This document shows positions 44,270 through 53,799 of a stretch of DNA of 64,000 nucleotides, piece after piece (positions within the stretch are counted from its first letter, which is position 1; every line of letters begins with the position of its first letter). Both the position numbers and the translations under genes were made by a program. Source of the DNA: an uncultured Thiothrix sp. (GTDB lineage Bacteria; Pseudomonadota; Gammaproteobacteria; Thiotrichales; Thiotrichaceae). Under the pieces are notes generated by a model. It was not told the DNA's origin. It made no database searches and worked only from the letters and a program-made list of their open reading frames with translations. The stretch is taken from NCBI RefSeq assembly GCF_937873765.1, contig NZ_CALMZC010000055.1, positions 44,544-108,543 of the forward strand, written 5' to 3'.

Positions 44270-45400
44270 ATGCTTCTTCCCGGTTCGACAATTGGTATGC
44301 TCGGTGGTGGGCAGTTGGGGCGCATGTTTACGATAGCAGCGCGCACTTTGGGTTACAAAGTGATTGTGCTCGAGCCAGACCCTTTAAGCCCTGCGGGTCA
44401 ACTGGCTGATCAGCATCTGTGTGCCGCTTATGATGATCAGCAAGCTTTGCGGCAGTTTGGTGAGCAATGCGATGTCGTGACTACTGAATTTGAAAATATC
44501 CCCGCCCATACTTTGGAATTTTTAACTCAATTTTGCCCCGTGCGCCCTTCTGCAAGTGCCGTACAAGTCACCCAAGACCGTATCGTCGAAAAAGAGTTTG
44601 TGCGTAGTTGTGGTTTGTCACCTGTCCCCTTTGCGCCGATTCGCCAACTAACGGACATTCCGCAGGCTTGTAGCCAAATCAAGTTTCCAGCCATTCTAAA
44701 AACAGTACGTTTAGGCTATGACGGTAAAGGTCAAATCACGGTTAATCATCCAAGTGAGGTCGAATCAGCTTTTCAGCAGTTCAAAGCGGTAGCTTGTGTA
44801 CTGGAGCAGCGTATCGAGCTAGAAAAAGAAATTTCAGTGGTATTAGCGCGTAACTTAGAAGGCGAAATGCATTGTTTCCCGGTTGCTGAAAATTTGCATC
44901 GCAATGGCATTTTGCATCAAACGATTGTTCCTGCTCGAATTAGTGATGCTTTAGCTGAGCAGGCTAAACAGGTGGCACAAAGTATCGCTGCTAAATTAGG
45001 ATTTATTGGTGTGATGGCGGTTGAGTTTTTTGTTACCCAGCAAGGCGAGTTACTAGTGAATGAAATGGCACCGCGTACCCATAACAGTGGTCATTATACT
45101 TTAGATGCTTGTGTCACCTCGCAATTCGAGCAACAAGTACGCATGGTCTGCGCATTACCTTTTGGTGATACTCGTTTACATACGCCAGTCGTGATGATGA
45201 ATCTTTTGGGGGATTTATGGGGGAGCAGCCAACCTGTTTGGGATGAGCTCCTAAAAAGTCCAAGTAGCAAGCTGCATTTATACGGTAAACATGCAGCGCG
45301 GTCAGGGCGAAAGATGGGGCATTTCTGTATGCTACATCCGGATATAAATATTGCTATCCTTGAAGCTGATCGTATTTTTTCCAATTTACCGCAGGTTTAA
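44270..45400 (+). CDS. purK: N5-carboxyaminoimidazole ribonucleotide synthase
   Basis: PurK is an ATP-grasp enzyme that carboxylates AIR with bicarbonate. The 376-residue protein starts at the ATG of MLLPGSTIGMLGGGQLGRM and has TTEFENIPA, KTVRLGYDGKGQ (grasp lysine) and VNEMAPRTHNSGHYTLDAC. The in-frame TTG 15 bases upstream is a less likely start. It follows purE and precedes a methyltransferase by three bases. Confidence 0.96.
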   Translation: MLLPGSTIGMLGGGQLGRMFTIAARTLGYKVIVLEPDPLSPAGQLADQHLCAAYDDQQALRQFGEQCDVVTTEFENIPAHTLEFLTQFCPVRPSASAVQVTQDRIVEKEFVRSCGLSPVPFAPIRQLTDIPQACSQIKFPAILKTVRLGYDGKGQITVNHPSEVESAFQQFKAVACVLEQRIELEKEISVVLARNLEGEMHCFPVAENLHRNGILHQTIVPARISDALAEQAKQVAQSIAAKLGFIGVMAVEFFVTQQGELLVNEMAPRTHNSGHYTLDACVTSQFEQQVRMVCALPFGDTRLHTPVVMMNLLGDLWGSSQPVWDELLKSPSSKLHLYGKHAARSGRKMGHFCMLHPDINIAILEADRIFSNLPQV

Positions 45401-45403
45401 AAT

Positions 45404-45994
45404 ATGACGAATAGCAATTATTTACGCGAGATTCGTCAGGATATTCGCTTTGAAACAGAGTTATGTGAGCATAAATTTACTTTTCTAAGTACATGGGGAA
45501 TTTTTTCACCACGCGAGATTGATGAAGGAACAGATTTGCTCCTGAAATATTTAGAAATTAATCCCAGTGATGATTGCTTTGACTTAGGTTGTGGCTATGG
45601 CCCGGTAGGTTTAGTGATGGCGAAGTTAGCACCCCAAGGGAAAACCTTGATGGTCGATAAAGACTTCATGGCCGTTGAGTATAGCAATCGTAATGCGCAA
45701 TTAAACAAGTTACCGAATGCTCAGGCAGTGCTGAGTAATGGTTTCCAGCACATTGATCCTAGTTTACGCTTTGATGTGATTGCCTCGAATATTCCTGCCA
45801 AAGTCGGCAAGGAAATGATGACGATTCTACTGCATGACATGAAAAAGCATCTAAAGCCCCACGGGCGTATCTATTTAGTTACTATTAATGGTTTGCGCGA
45901 GTATATGAAGCGCAATTTGCAAGAGGTACTCGGTAATTATAGCAAGCTCAAGCAGGGCAAAAACTACACCATTTCTTACAGTGAGCAGCGTTAA
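45404..45994 (+). CDS. RsmC-like class I methyltransferase
   Basis: The 196-residue protein has a Rossmann methyltransferase fold of the MTS (RsmC C-terminal half) type. The SAM motif is CFDLGCGYGPVGLVMAK, motif II is MVDKDFMAVEYSNRNA, and the usual NPP-type motif IV is ASNIPAKVGKE instead of N-P-P-Y/F. That change argues against an ordinary N-methyltransferase of adenine or guanine exocyclic amines, so the substrate is unclear. It is three bases after purK and so shares its transcript. Confidence 0.8.
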   Translation: MTNSNYLREIRQDIRFETELCEHKFTFLSTWGIFSPREIDEGTDLLLKYLEINPSDDCFDLGCGYGPVGLVMAKLAPQGKTLMVDKDFMAVEYSNRNAQLNKLPNAQAVLSNGFQHIDPSLRFDVIASNIPAKVGKEMMTILLHDMKKHLKPHGRIYLVTINGLREYMKRNLQEVLGNYSKLKQGKNYTISYSEQR

Positions 45995-46141
45995 GTAGGC
46001 TTATCGCTTGTTGTTTCCACTTCGTCCTGAAATATAAATTATTTGCTGAACAAAATAATCTATTAACAATGTCTGAACTATACTATTTATTGTCCGCGAC
46101 TTAGCAGTGGACTTTATCGATCTTATAATGAGGAGTATCAC

Positions 46142-46405
46142 ATGGGTGTCGTTGAAATTTTAATCATGCTGGCGATTGGTGCTGTAGCAGGTTGGTTAGC
46201 AGGCAACCTGATTCGTGGCGGCGGCTTTGGTTTGATTGGCAATATTATCGTTGGTTTAATCGGCTCAGTTATCGGTACTTTCGTGGGTGGTATGGTAAGT
46301 GGTGCGTTAAATTTAAATATTCCAGGGATTGTAGGTGCTATTATTTGGGCCACGATCGGCGCGGTTTTACTCTTATTTATTATCAGCTTGTTTAAACGAG
46401 TGTAG
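46142..46405 (+). CDS. GlsB/YeaQ/YmgE family membrane protein
   Basis: This 87-residue protein has three hydrophobic helices and glycine-rich packing. Recognisable parts are AIGAVAGWLAGNLIRGGGFGLIGNIIVGLIGSVIG and the C-terminal AIIWATIGAVLLLFII. The family is annotated as transglycosylase-associated or stress-response membrane proteins; no enzyme activity is proven. A good AGGAG box precedes the ATG, and a TATACT-like box (46079-46084) lies about 60 bases upstream. A strong terminator follows, so it is a single-gene unit. Confidence 0.93.
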   Translation: MGVVEILIMLAIGAVAGWLAGNLIRGGGFGLIGNIIVGLIGSVIGTFVGGMVSGALNLNIPGIVGAIIWATIGAVLLLFIISLFKRV

Positions 46406-46415
46406 TTGTATTTCT

Positions 46416-46454
46416 AGCTGAGCAAGCACTTATTGATATGCTGCTTGCTCAGTT
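46416..46454 (+). terminator. Terminator of the GlsB-like gene
   Basis: A perfect 11-bp stem (CTGAGCAAGCA / TGCTTGCTCAG) with a 13-base loop lies a few bases after the stop; a short TTCT follows. It probably ends this transcript before maeB. Confidence 0.65.
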
Positions 46455-46589
46455 CTAACCACTGTTCGCGATTTTTTTTCTAAACTTTCTAATCCTTCAG
46501 CTTTAAACTCAAGTTTTATACTTCTCTCGCTTGCCTGATCAGGGTAAAGTGAAAGGCTTTCCTTATATTTTCACCGCAGGACTACAACA

Positions 46590-48863
46590 ATGGCTGACGA
46601 ATTATCCCAAGCTGCTTTGGATTATCACCGCTATCCAATGCCCGGCAAGCTAGAAGTTACCCCTACTAAAAATATGGTCAACCAACGTGATCTAGCCTTG
46701 GCTTATTCGCCGGGGGTGGCGGCGGCGAGCTTAGCGATCGCAGAAAACCCCGCTTGTGCAGCGGATTACACTACACGCGGAAATTTAGTTGCGGTTATTT
46801 CTAATGGTACGGCAGTCTTAGGTTTAGGTTCGATTGGTGCTTTAGCCTCTAAGCCAGTGATGGAAGGAAAAGCGGTTCTCTTTAAAAAATTCGCGGGGGT
46901 GAATGCTTTCGACATTGAAGTGGATACGCTTGATGTGGATCGCTTCGTCGATGCAGTGAGCCTTTTAGAACCCACCTTCGGAGGAATTAACCTCGAAGAT
47001 ATTAAAGCCCCTGAATGTTTCGAAGTGGAAAAACGCTTAAAAGCAAAAATGAAAATCCCCGTTTTCCACGATGACCAACATGGTACGGCGATTTGTGTAG
47101 CTGCAGCGATTCGTAATGGTTTGAAAGTTGCAGGGAAAAATCTCGATGAGGTGAAATTAGTCTGTTCAGGTGCGGGGGCTGCAGCGATTGCGTGCTTGAA
47201 CCTACTCGTGCAAATGGGCTTAAAGAAAGGAAATATCACAGTCAATGATCGCTTTGGCATCATTTACAAAGGTCGTGTCGATGAAATGAACCCCTACAAT
47301 TCAGCGTATGCCATTGAGACTGAAGCACGCACGCTGGATGATGTGATGGATGGGGTGGATGTATTCTTAGGGTTATCAGCACCACGTGTCCTCAAGCAAG
47401 ATCACGTAAAGCGGATGGCACCGAATCCCTTGATCCTAGCTTTAGCGAATCCAGAGCCTGAGATTCGTCCTGAGTTGGTTCACGAAGTACGTAGTGATGC
47501 CATTATGGCGACCGGACGTAGTGATTACCCCAATCAAGTGAATAATGTTTTATGCTTCCCCTTCTTATTCCGCGGTGCTTTGGATGTGGGTGCGACTGAA
47601 ATTAATGAAGCCATGAAGATTGCCGTCGTGGAAGCTATTGGCGATTTAGCCATGCGTGAAGCTTCAGACACGGTTGTAGCAGCCTATGGCGGTAAAGCTT
47701 TCAGTTTCGGGCGTGAGTATTTAATCCCTAAGCCTTTCGATCCGCGCTTAATGACTATTATCCCGCCACGTGTGGCGAAAGCGGCTATGGAAACCGGCGT
47801 AGCTACTCGACCGATTGAAGACTTTGATGCTTATCAACGTCAATTAGAAACCTTCGTGTTCCGTACCGGTATGACCATGAAGCCGGTCTTCGAGCTGGCT
47901 AAAGGCAATCCCCAGCGGATTGTGTTTGCTGAAGGTGAATCACAGCGTGTCATAAATGCAGTACAAATCCTAGTCGATGATGGCATTTGTAAACCAATTC
48001 TGTTGGGTGACCCAGTTAGTATTCAGCAGAATATTGATAATTATGGTCTGCGCTTAAAAGTCGGCGAAAATATTGAAGTGATTGATCCACGCAATAATCC
48101 AGAATATCAAAAGCACAAAGCTGCTTATTACGAATTGATGTGTCGGAAAGGGATTACGCCCTCTTACTCTAAACGAGTGATTGCTACTCGAAACACCGCT
48201 TTAGCTGCAATTATGGTTCGTTCTAGTGATGCCGATGCAATGATTTGTGGGGTGGAGGGTAACTTCATTTCGCATTTACGCTATGTGCGTGATTTAATTG
48301 GTGCACGTGCTGGTTTGGTGGATGTGGCAGCGGTTACGATGCTAATCCTCAAACGCGGTACTTATTTCCTCACCGATACCCATGTTGGTGTCAATCCGAC
48401 AGCTGCACAAATCGCGGATAATACTGCATTGGCCGCTGAGTTAGTCAGTGGCTTTGGGATGGAGCCAAAAGCAGCCCTATTGTCGCATTCTAATTTTGGT
48501 AGCCGCCAAAACGAACATTCAGAAAAAATGCGTCAAGCCCTACAAATTTTACGCGATAAATATCCCGATTTATTAGCCGAAGGTGAAATGCATGCGGATG
48601 CTGCTTTATCCCAAGAAATTCGCGACCGTTTATTCAAGAATTCAGCCTTCACTGGTGAAGCGAATCTGTTGGTTTGCCCATCTTTGAATGCCGCAAACAT
48701 TGCCTACAATATGACGAAAATGCTGGCAGATGGTTTACCCGTAGGGCCGATGCTCGTGGGTACTAACTATCCAGCCCATATTCTGACTGAAAGTACCACC
48801 GTGCGTGGGATTGTGAATATGGCTGCTTTTGCAAGCCTCGATGCGATGAATCGTCGGCGTTAA
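46590..48863 (+). CDS. maeB: NADP-dependent malic enzyme with phosphotransacetylase-like C-terminal domain
   Basis: MaeB decarboxylates malate to pyruvate with NADP. The 757-residue protein is the long type: a malic-enzyme half (about residues 10-420) with LAYSPGVAAAS, VFHDDQHGTAICVAAA and the NADP motif LVCSGAGAAAIACL, then a phosphotransacetylase-like half (about 430-755) with RIVFAEGESQRVINAVQIL and TNYPAHILTESTTVRGIVNM. The second half is usually regulatory rather than catalytic. It is a lone gene, convergent with yaiI, with a terminator between. Confidence 0.96.
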   Translation: MADELSQAALDYHRYPMPGKLEVTPTKNMVNQRDLALAYSPGVAAASLAIAENPACAADYTTRGNLVAVISNGTAVLGLGSIGALASKPVMEGKAVLFKKFAGVNAFDIEVDTLDVDRFVDAVSLLEPTFGGINLEDIKAPECFEVEKRLKAKMKIPVFHDDQHGTAICVAAAIRNGLKVAGKNLDEVKLVCSGAGAAAIACLNLLVQMGLKKGNITVNDRFGIIYKGRVDEMNPYNSAYAIETEARTLDDVMDGVDVFLGLSAPRVLKQDHVKRMAPNPLILALANPEPEIRPELVHEVRSDAIMATGRSDYPNQVNNVLCFPFLFRGALDVGATEINEAMKIAVVEAIGDLAMREASDTVVAAYGGKAFSFGREYLIPKPFDPRLMTIIPPRVAKAAMETGVATRPIEDFDAYQRQLETFVFRTGMTMKPVFELAKGNPQRIVFAEGESQRVINAVQILVDDGICKPILLGDPVSIQQNIDNYGLRLKVGENIEVIDPRNNPEYQKHKAAYYELMCRKGITPSYSKRVIATRNTALAAIMVRSSDADAMICGVEGNFISHLRYVRDLIGARAGLVDVAAVTMLILKRGTYFLTDTHVGVNPTAAQIADNTALAAELVSGFGMEPKAALLSHSNFGSRQNEHSEKMRQALQILRDKYPDLLAEGEMHADAALSQEIRDRLFKNSAFTGEANLLVCPSLNAANIAYNMTKMLADGLPVGPMLVGTNYPAHILTESTTVRGIVNMAAFASLDAMNRRR

Positions 48864-48870
48864 GTACCTT

Positions 48871-48898
48871 GGGATACCTCCCTTCTTAGAGGTATCCC
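48871..48898. terminator. Bidirectional terminator between maeB and yaiI
   Basis: A perfect 10-bp stem (GGGATACCTC / GAGGTATCCC) with an 8-base loop fills the gap between the two convergent genes and touches the yaiI stop codon. Neither side has a long T-tract, but both genes end here. Confidence 0.65.
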
Positions 48899-49369
48899 TC
48901 AACTCGTTGGGCTTGTCTTTGTTTTCGCATAGCGTGCTAAAAATCGATCTAATTGATTAGCGAATGCTTGGCGATCTTGTTGGTTTAACGCGGCGGGTCC
49001 ACCCGTAATAGCACCGCTACTGCGTAACTCTTCCATTAGATTCCGCATTCTTAAGCGCTCACGCATATTTTCTGGCGTATAAAACTCACCGCGTGGATTC
49101 AACGCATGCGCTTGGCGATCAATGACTTGAGCGGCTAAGGGAATATCAGCGGTAATGACCAAATCCCCCTTCTTCACACTTTGGGCAATGTAGTTGTCAG
49201 CCATATCAAAACCTGCACTCACTTGTTTGGTTTTAATAAACGCCGAACGTGGGATGCGCAAGGGCTGATTGGCCACTAAAATAACGTCGATCTTTTGTCG
49301 CTCAGCCGCCCGGAAGAGAATTTCTTTAATCACATTGGGACAAGCATCAGCATCTACCCAGATTTGCAT
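48899..49369 (-). CDS. yaiI: YaiI/YqxD family (UPF0178) protein
   Basis: This 156-residue DUF188 protein shows the start [57 protein letters not shown] and the C-terminal helix with FANQLDRFL. The fold is PIN-like with clustered aspartates, so a nuclease role is often suspected but not shown. I chose the ATG at 49369: the AGGAA box lies six bases upstream of it, but directly touches the alternative ATG at 49375. Confidence 0.93.
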   Translation of the reverse strand: MQIWVDADACPNVIKEILFRAAERQKIDVILVANQPLRIPRSAFIKTKQVSAGFDMADNYIAQSVKKGDLVITADIPLAAQVIDRQAHALNPRGEFYTPENMRERLRMRNLMEELRSSGAITGGPAALNQQDRQAFANQLDRFLARYAKTKTSPTS

Positions 49370-49474
49370 ACCCATTTCCTTTAATCACTCAATTTTTAGC
49401 GAATCATAGCGCTTAAAACCAGTAACTTACCATGCATGGCTAGACAGCTTATTTGCATAACGTACAATTCATTC

Positions 49475-51661
49475 ATGGACATATCACCAATTCTTAATTC
49501 CCTGAATCCGCCGCAGCGTGAGGCTGTAGGTGCTCCGCCGAAACCTATTCTTGTCTTAGCGGGTGCAGGTAGTGGTAAAACTAAGGTTTTAGTGCATCGC
49601 ATTGCTTGGCTCTTAGAAGTAGAAGGGGTTTCGCCGTTCAGTATTTTAGCTGTGACTTTCACCAATAAAGCCGCGAATGAAATGCGGGGGCGAATTCAGG
49701 ATTTGCTAAATGTACAAGTGGGTGGTTTGTGGGTGGGAACCTTCCACGGCTTAGCGCATCGCTTATTGCGTTTACATTGGCGTGAAGCGGGATTGCCGCA
49801 AACCTTCCAAATTCTCGATTCAGAAGATCAACTGCGCATGCTCAAGCGCATCCTTAAAGCGCTAGACTTAGATGAAACTCGCTGGCCACCGCGCCAAGTC
49901 GCAGGCTTCATTAACAGCCGCAAAGATGAGGGCTCACGCGCTCAGCATCTCGATGATCGGGGTGACCTTGTACAAGCGCAGTTGATTCGTGTGTATAGCC
50001 TGTATGAGGAGCAATGCCAGCGCAATGGCGTGGTGGATTTTGCCGAATTGCTGCTACGTTCGCTCGAAGTCTTACGGGATAATCCTGATTTACAAAGCCA
50101 TTATCGGAATCGCTTCCGACATGTATTGGTCGATGAGTTTCAAGATACCAATGCCTTGCAATACGCTTGGCTGCGCTTGATCGCCGGGCAGAAAAATCCA
50201 ATTTTTGCCGTCGGGGATGATGACCAATCAATTTATGGTTGGCGGGGTGCAAAGATTGAGAATATCCGCAATTTCACTCACGATTATCCCGACTGTGAAA
50301 CCATCCGCTTAGAACAAAACTATCGTTCCACCGGCAATATTCTTAAAGCTGCGAATGCCCTGATTGACCATAATCGGGGACGCTTAGGTAAAAATCTGTG
50401 GACAGATGGCAGCAATGGCATGCCACTCGATTTATATGCAGCCTTTAATGAACTGGATGAAGCGCGCTATATCGCAGGGCGCATCAAACAATGGGTAGAT
50501 CAGGGTGCACGCCGTGAAGAGGTAGCGATTCTGTATCGCTCGAATGCACAATCACGGGTATTTGAAAGTGTATTTAACGAACAGCGTATTCCGTATCGGG
50601 TTTACGGTGGCTTGCGTTTCTTTGAGCGTGCTGAGATTAAAGATGCACTGGCTTATTTGCGCCTGACTTTAAATCATGCGGATGATCCTTCCCTTGAGCG
50701 TATTGTGAATCACCCACCTCGAGGGATTGGTGAGCGTACGGTGGATACTATCCGGCAGTTTGCCCGTGCAGAGGGTCGTGCTATGTGGGAAGTAGCCGAA
50801 GAAGCGGCACTTTCTGGGGAGTTTACTCCACGTGCTGCAAATGCCTTGCTGCAATTTATTCATTTAATTAAACAAATGGGTGAGGAAATTCAGCGACTAC
50901 CTTTAGCTGAGCAAGTAGATACGGTGATTGCGCTAGCTAAATTAAAAGAGCATTTCCTAACTAAAGAAAAGGGTGAGTCTGGTCAAGCACGGGTCGACAA
51001 CTTAAATGAGTTAATCACCGCTGCTGCGGGCTTCATTCAGGTGCAAACGGATGAATTGCCTGAAATGGATGATCTATCCTCCTTCCTCGCACATGCAGCC
51101 TTGGAAGCAGGTGACGGTCAAGGTGAAGCGGGCGAAGATTGTGTACAAATGATGACTTTACACTCAGCCAAAGGTTTGGAGTTTCCTCTAGTTTTTCTCG
51201 CCGGTTTAGAAGAAGGACTATTCCCACATCAAATGTCAGCAGATGATCCGGGACGTTTAGAGGAAGAACGGCGGCTTTGTTATGTGGGGATTACACGGGC
51301 TGAGCAACAGTTAGTGTTAAGCTATGCCGAGCAGCGTCAATTGCATGGGCAAACCCGATCTAACCCACCTTCGCGCTTTTTGCGTGAGTTGCCAGAAGCG
51401 TTGTTGAATGAAGTTCGCCCGAAAGTGCGTACTTATCAAACCAGTTATCGAGCGAGTCATCCTGCCGCTTATAGCTTGCCACGTGGTAGCAAAACCGAAG
51501 GCGGCTATAGCATTGGTCAGCGCGTGAGCCATGCTAAGTTTGGTGAGGGAATTATCACGAATGCGGAAGGTGCCGGCCAGCATGCACGAGTGGAAGTCAA
51601 TTTCAGCGCAGTTGGGCGTAAATGGTTGGTTTTGGCTTATGCAAATTTAGAAAAACTGTAA
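49475..51661 (+). CDS. uvrD: DNA helicase II
   Basis: UvrD is the 3'-5' helicase of nucleotide excision and mismatch repair. The 728-residue protein has the N-terminus MDISPILNSLNPPQREAV, Walker A LAGAGSGKTKVL near residues 30-41, VTFTNKAANEM, motif II VLVDEFQDTN, VGDDDQSIYGWRGA, LEQNYRSTGNIL and motif V/VI TLHSAKGLEFPLVFL and YVGITRAEQQLVL. The ATG at 49475 matches the family better than upstream codons. The C-terminal end has the UvrD extension with GQRVSHAKFGEGII. It ends three bases from the convergent CobH-like gene. Confidence 0.96.
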   Translation: MDISPILNSLNPPQREAVGAPPKPILVLAGAGSGKTKVLVHRIAWLLEVEGVSPFSILAVTFTNKAANEMRGRIQDLLNVQVGGLWVGTFHGLAHRLLRLHWREAGLPQTFQILDSEDQLRMLKRILKALDLDETRWPPRQVAGFINSRKDEGSRAQHLDDRGDLVQAQLIRVYSLYEEQCQRNGVVDFAELLLRSLEVLRDNPDLQSHYRNRFRHVLVDEFQDTNALQYAWLRLIAGQKNPIFAVGDDDQSIYGWRGAKIENIRNFTHDYPDCETIRLEQNYRSTGNILKAANALIDHNRGRLGKNLWTDGSNGMPLDLYAAFNELDEARYIAGRIKQWVDQGARREEVAILYRSNAQSRVFESVFNEQRIPYRVYGGLRFFERAEIKDALAYLRLTLNHADDPSLERIVNHPPRGIGERTVDTIRQFARAEGRAMWEVAEEAALSGEFTPRAANALLQFIHLIKQMGEEIQRLPLAEQVDTVIALAKLKEHFLTKEKGESGQARVDNLNELITAAAGFIQVQTDELPEMDDLSSFLAHAALEAGDGQGEAGEDCVQMMTLHSAKGLEFPLVFLAGLEEGLFPHQMSADDPGRLEEERRLCYVGITRAEQQLVLSYAEQRQLHGQTRSNPPSRFLRELPEALLNEVRPKVRTYQTSYRASHPAAYSLPRGSKTEGGYSIGQRVSHAKFGEGIITNAEGAGQHARVEVNFSAVGRKWLVLAYANLEKL

Positions 51662-51664
51662 GTT

Positions 51665-52303
51665 TTAACGATAAATGCCTTGTTGAATACTCAAGAGGGC
51701 ATTGACTGCCGCTGCCGCAAACATAATCCCCCCCCAACGCCCCTCAATTAAAATATATTCGACACCTAATTCATCGTAACTTTCTTGTAGAACTTCTTTT
51801 CCATATTCAGTGTTAATAAAACCTGAAGGCATAGCAATAATTAAAGAAGGTTTTTCTACCTCCCCTTGTTTTAACAGTTCTAATAAGCGACATAAAGCAG
51901 TACTAGAGTAACCAAACACTGTAATGCTATTTTTTAAATAAGGTTTCCATAAATCTACAGCAGTCATAGCACGAGTTTGTTTAGTGCTTTTTGCCATAGA
52001 AATAACAGATGATTTATTAATAAAACATAATGGTTCTTGATAGAGCAAACTACTATCTAAATTGCCGCCGAGCATGTCATGGTCATAGAGCATATAGGCA
52101 TATTTCTTGATAGCTTTTTTGCCTGCTTCGATGGCATGTGGGCTGAATTTAACTCGCTGTGCCAAGGAAGGCTCACCACAAGCACGAATTAAATACAAGA
52201 CAATTTGTTGCTGATCAGTACTTAACTCTGAGAAATCACTCAACTCGCGGATACGATCCCAGATTTGCACCTCGATTTTCTCGGGGTCGCGAATATATTG
52301 CAT
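51665..52303 (-). CDS. Precorrin-8X methylmutase-like protein (CbiC/CobH family) without the catalytic His
   Basis: The 212-residue protein has the CbiC/CobH fold pattern: an N-terminal helix, then VLYLIRACGEPSLAQRVKFSPHAIEAGKKAI, STKQTRAMTAV, the turn GYSSTALCRLLELL and the end EGRWGGIMFAAAAVNALLS. The methylmutase catalytic histidine, in the usual V/I-H-A-C-G segment, is replaced by R40. The NAPTAL motif is also altered (YSSTAL). No other cobalamin gene is near. It is the last gene of an operon with a VanX-like dipeptidase and a DUF4163 lipoprotein. It may be a divergent paralogue with a different role; this is inference. Confidence 0.8.
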   Translation of the reverse strand: MQYIRDPEKIEVQIWDRIRELSDFSELSTDQQQIVLYLIRACGEPSLAQRVKFSPHAIEAGKKAIKKYAYMLYDHDMLGGNLDSSLLYQEPLCFINKSSVISMAKSTKQTRAMTAVDLWKPYLKNSITVFGYSSTALCRLLELLKQGEVEKPSLIIAMPSGFINTEYGKEVLQESYDELGVEYILIEGRWGGIMFAAAAVNALLSIQQGIYR

Positions 52304-52327
52304 GATTGTGCTATTACCTAGCTCGCT

Positions 52328-52957
52328 TTATTGGACGACAAAGTCGAAGTATTGATGCGGATAAGGTTCGTGACGCAGCGTAAAATGCCACCACTCTAGG
52401 CCGAAGCCCTGAAAACCATAGCGTTCCATGACTAATTTTAAAAGTAAACGATTGGCACGTTGCTCTGGGGTAAGCTTGGGATAGTCGGGAGCGGAGGCTT
52501 TGCCAAAGAAATCAAATTCAGTGCCCATATCCAGTTCTGGATGCGCTGGATTTTGTAAATTGACTAAACTTAAATCGACCGTACTGCCACGCATATGGCT
52601 AGAACGTTTAGCAATATAGCCTTGGGCAAATAACTCTGTTTTGCTCAAATCAGGATGAAAACGTGCAGCAATCGCCCGATCTTCGGGCTTATGCTCCCAG
52701 CGTAAGAAATGCGCTACCGCACGTTGTGGGCGATAGGCATCAAAAATCTTTAAGCCTAAACCAAACTCCAACAAAGTAGTTTGCACTTGTACTAAGGCTT
52801 TAGCCGCTGCAGTGGTGAGGATGGCCTCATTGTTCAGATAGCCATCAACCGTCTCCCCTAGAAAATTATTACTTCCAAAGTAGCGTAGGTCGCGAATAAT
52901 GGCTGGTGCATACGCCGATAAACGCACAAAACCCGTTGGCAAAGATGTTGTGGTCAC
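52328..52957 (-). CDS. D-alanyl-D-alanine dipeptidase (VanX/DdpX family, M15)
   Basis: This zinc dipeptidase of 209 residues would cleave D-Ala-D-Ala or related cell-wall dipeptides. The metal and catalytic residues are visible: SSHMRGSTVDLSL (the His and Asp of the SxHxxGxAxD motif, with Thr-Val replacing Ala-x) and EWWHF (Glu and His). The arginine region is IFDAYRPQRAV. There is no signal peptide, so it is cytoplasmic, unlike many secreted M15 enzymes. It overlaps the lipoprotein gene by four bases (ATGA). No van resistance genes accompany it, so a peptidoglycan recycling role is more likely than glycopeptide resistance. Confidence 0.9.
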   Translation of the reverse strand: MTTTSLPTGFVRLSAYAPAIIRDLRYFGSNNFLGETVDGYLNNEAILTTAAAKALVQVQTTLLEFGLGLKIFDAYRPQRAVAHFLRWEHKPEDRAIAARFHPDLSKTELFAQGYIAKRSSHMRGSTVDLSLVNLQNPAHPELDMGTEFDFFGKASAPDYPKLTPEQRANRLLLKLVMERYGFQGFGLEWWHFTLRHEPYPHQYFDFVVQ

Positions 52958-53799
52958 TTCACTTTACTGCCTAATAAGCCATCCGTGCGAATCAGGGAAC
53001 TAATATCTTCGTAAGGAATCGTGAATTCTGTAGGCCCCATCACGTAAGGCGCGACTTCATAACTATTGAAAATAAAGCTTAAGCCATCTCTATTCACGCC
53101 GTAATTATCATTCAAGACAAAAGCATTATTCACAAAAGTAAAACCATCTTCCTCAAGGCTAGAATGTTCAGCGAGCTGGCGCGCTTCACGGAAAGCACGT
53201 TCACCTTCTACATTTAAAGCGGCTTCATAGCCGGGGTTCATTAGATCATCCAAAGTCACTGGGTTGCCCGTGGCTAAATTCAGTACAATAAATCGGCTGC
53301 CATTAAAGGGATGTGCACCACCTGTAAAACCAAACTCCTCAAACAATAAAGTGAGTAAGGTATTGGTATTGTAAACCACTTTGATTTTGCGCTCGATTTC
53401 CCAGCTAGAGAAATTATTCACATCATTCTGATAATCTTGAATGAAGTTATCTGCAAAAGCCTCTATTGTTTGGGGAACAGTGGTTTGACTAGGTGCACCG
53501 TCAATCGTATCTAGAAGCTGATGCTTAATCAGCTCATTCATTTTGCTGGCTAATTCAGGCTTAGTATCGGAGCTAATTTCTGGATAGCTAAAGCGTACCA
53601 ATGCGCACAAAACATCCTCGGGTTTAATCCGGATCGTTGCGCTCGGGCATTTAGCCCCACCTTGGCGCTTAAATTCGCGCATTTGATAACTAATACCTAA
53701 GGAGGAAGCATTCGCAGTGTCGTTTGCAACTGGGTTGCCACTATCACAAGCAGATAGAACAGATGCCAACAAAAGCATTGGCAAAAAGGGCACTCGCAT
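52954..53799 (-). CDS. Lipoprotein with DUF4163/DUF3298 (RsiV-like) domains
   Basis: The 281-residue protein has a lipoprotein signal with lipobox VLSAC (C18). The following part is a DUF4163 (PdaC-like) region and a DUF3298 region with FTGGAHPFNGSRFIVLNLATGNPVTLDDLM, and a C-terminal YEVAPYVMGPTEFTIPYEDI. Similar domains occur in PdaC and the anti-sigma factor RsiV, where this region binds lysozyme or peptidoglycan-related ligands. It overlaps the VanX-like gene, so a cell-envelope function is likely; the exact role is unknown. Confidence 0.85.
   Translation of the reverse strand: MRVPFLPMLLLASVLSACDSGNPVANDTANASSLGISYQMREFKRQGGAKCPSATIRIKPEDVLCALVRFSYPEISSDTKPELASKMNELIKHQLLDTIDGAPSQTTVPQTIEAFADNFIQDYQNDVNNFSSWEIERKIKVVYNTNTLLTLLFEEFGFTGGAHPFNGSRFIVLNLATGNPVTLDDLMNPGYEAALNVEGERAFREARQLAEHSSLEEDGFTFVNNAFVLNDNYGVNRDGLSFIFNSYEVAPYVMGPTEFTIPYEDISSLIRTDGLLGSKVK

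Noticed and set aside
46766..47263. Long antisense ORF inside maeB
   Set aside because: It lies wholly opposite a clear malic enzyme, has no ribosome binding site and has low-complexity composition of an antisense shadow.
52328..52957. Glycopeptide resistance locus around the VanX-like gene
   Set aside because: No vanH, vanA-type ligase or vanRS genes are near; the context is a small envelope operon.
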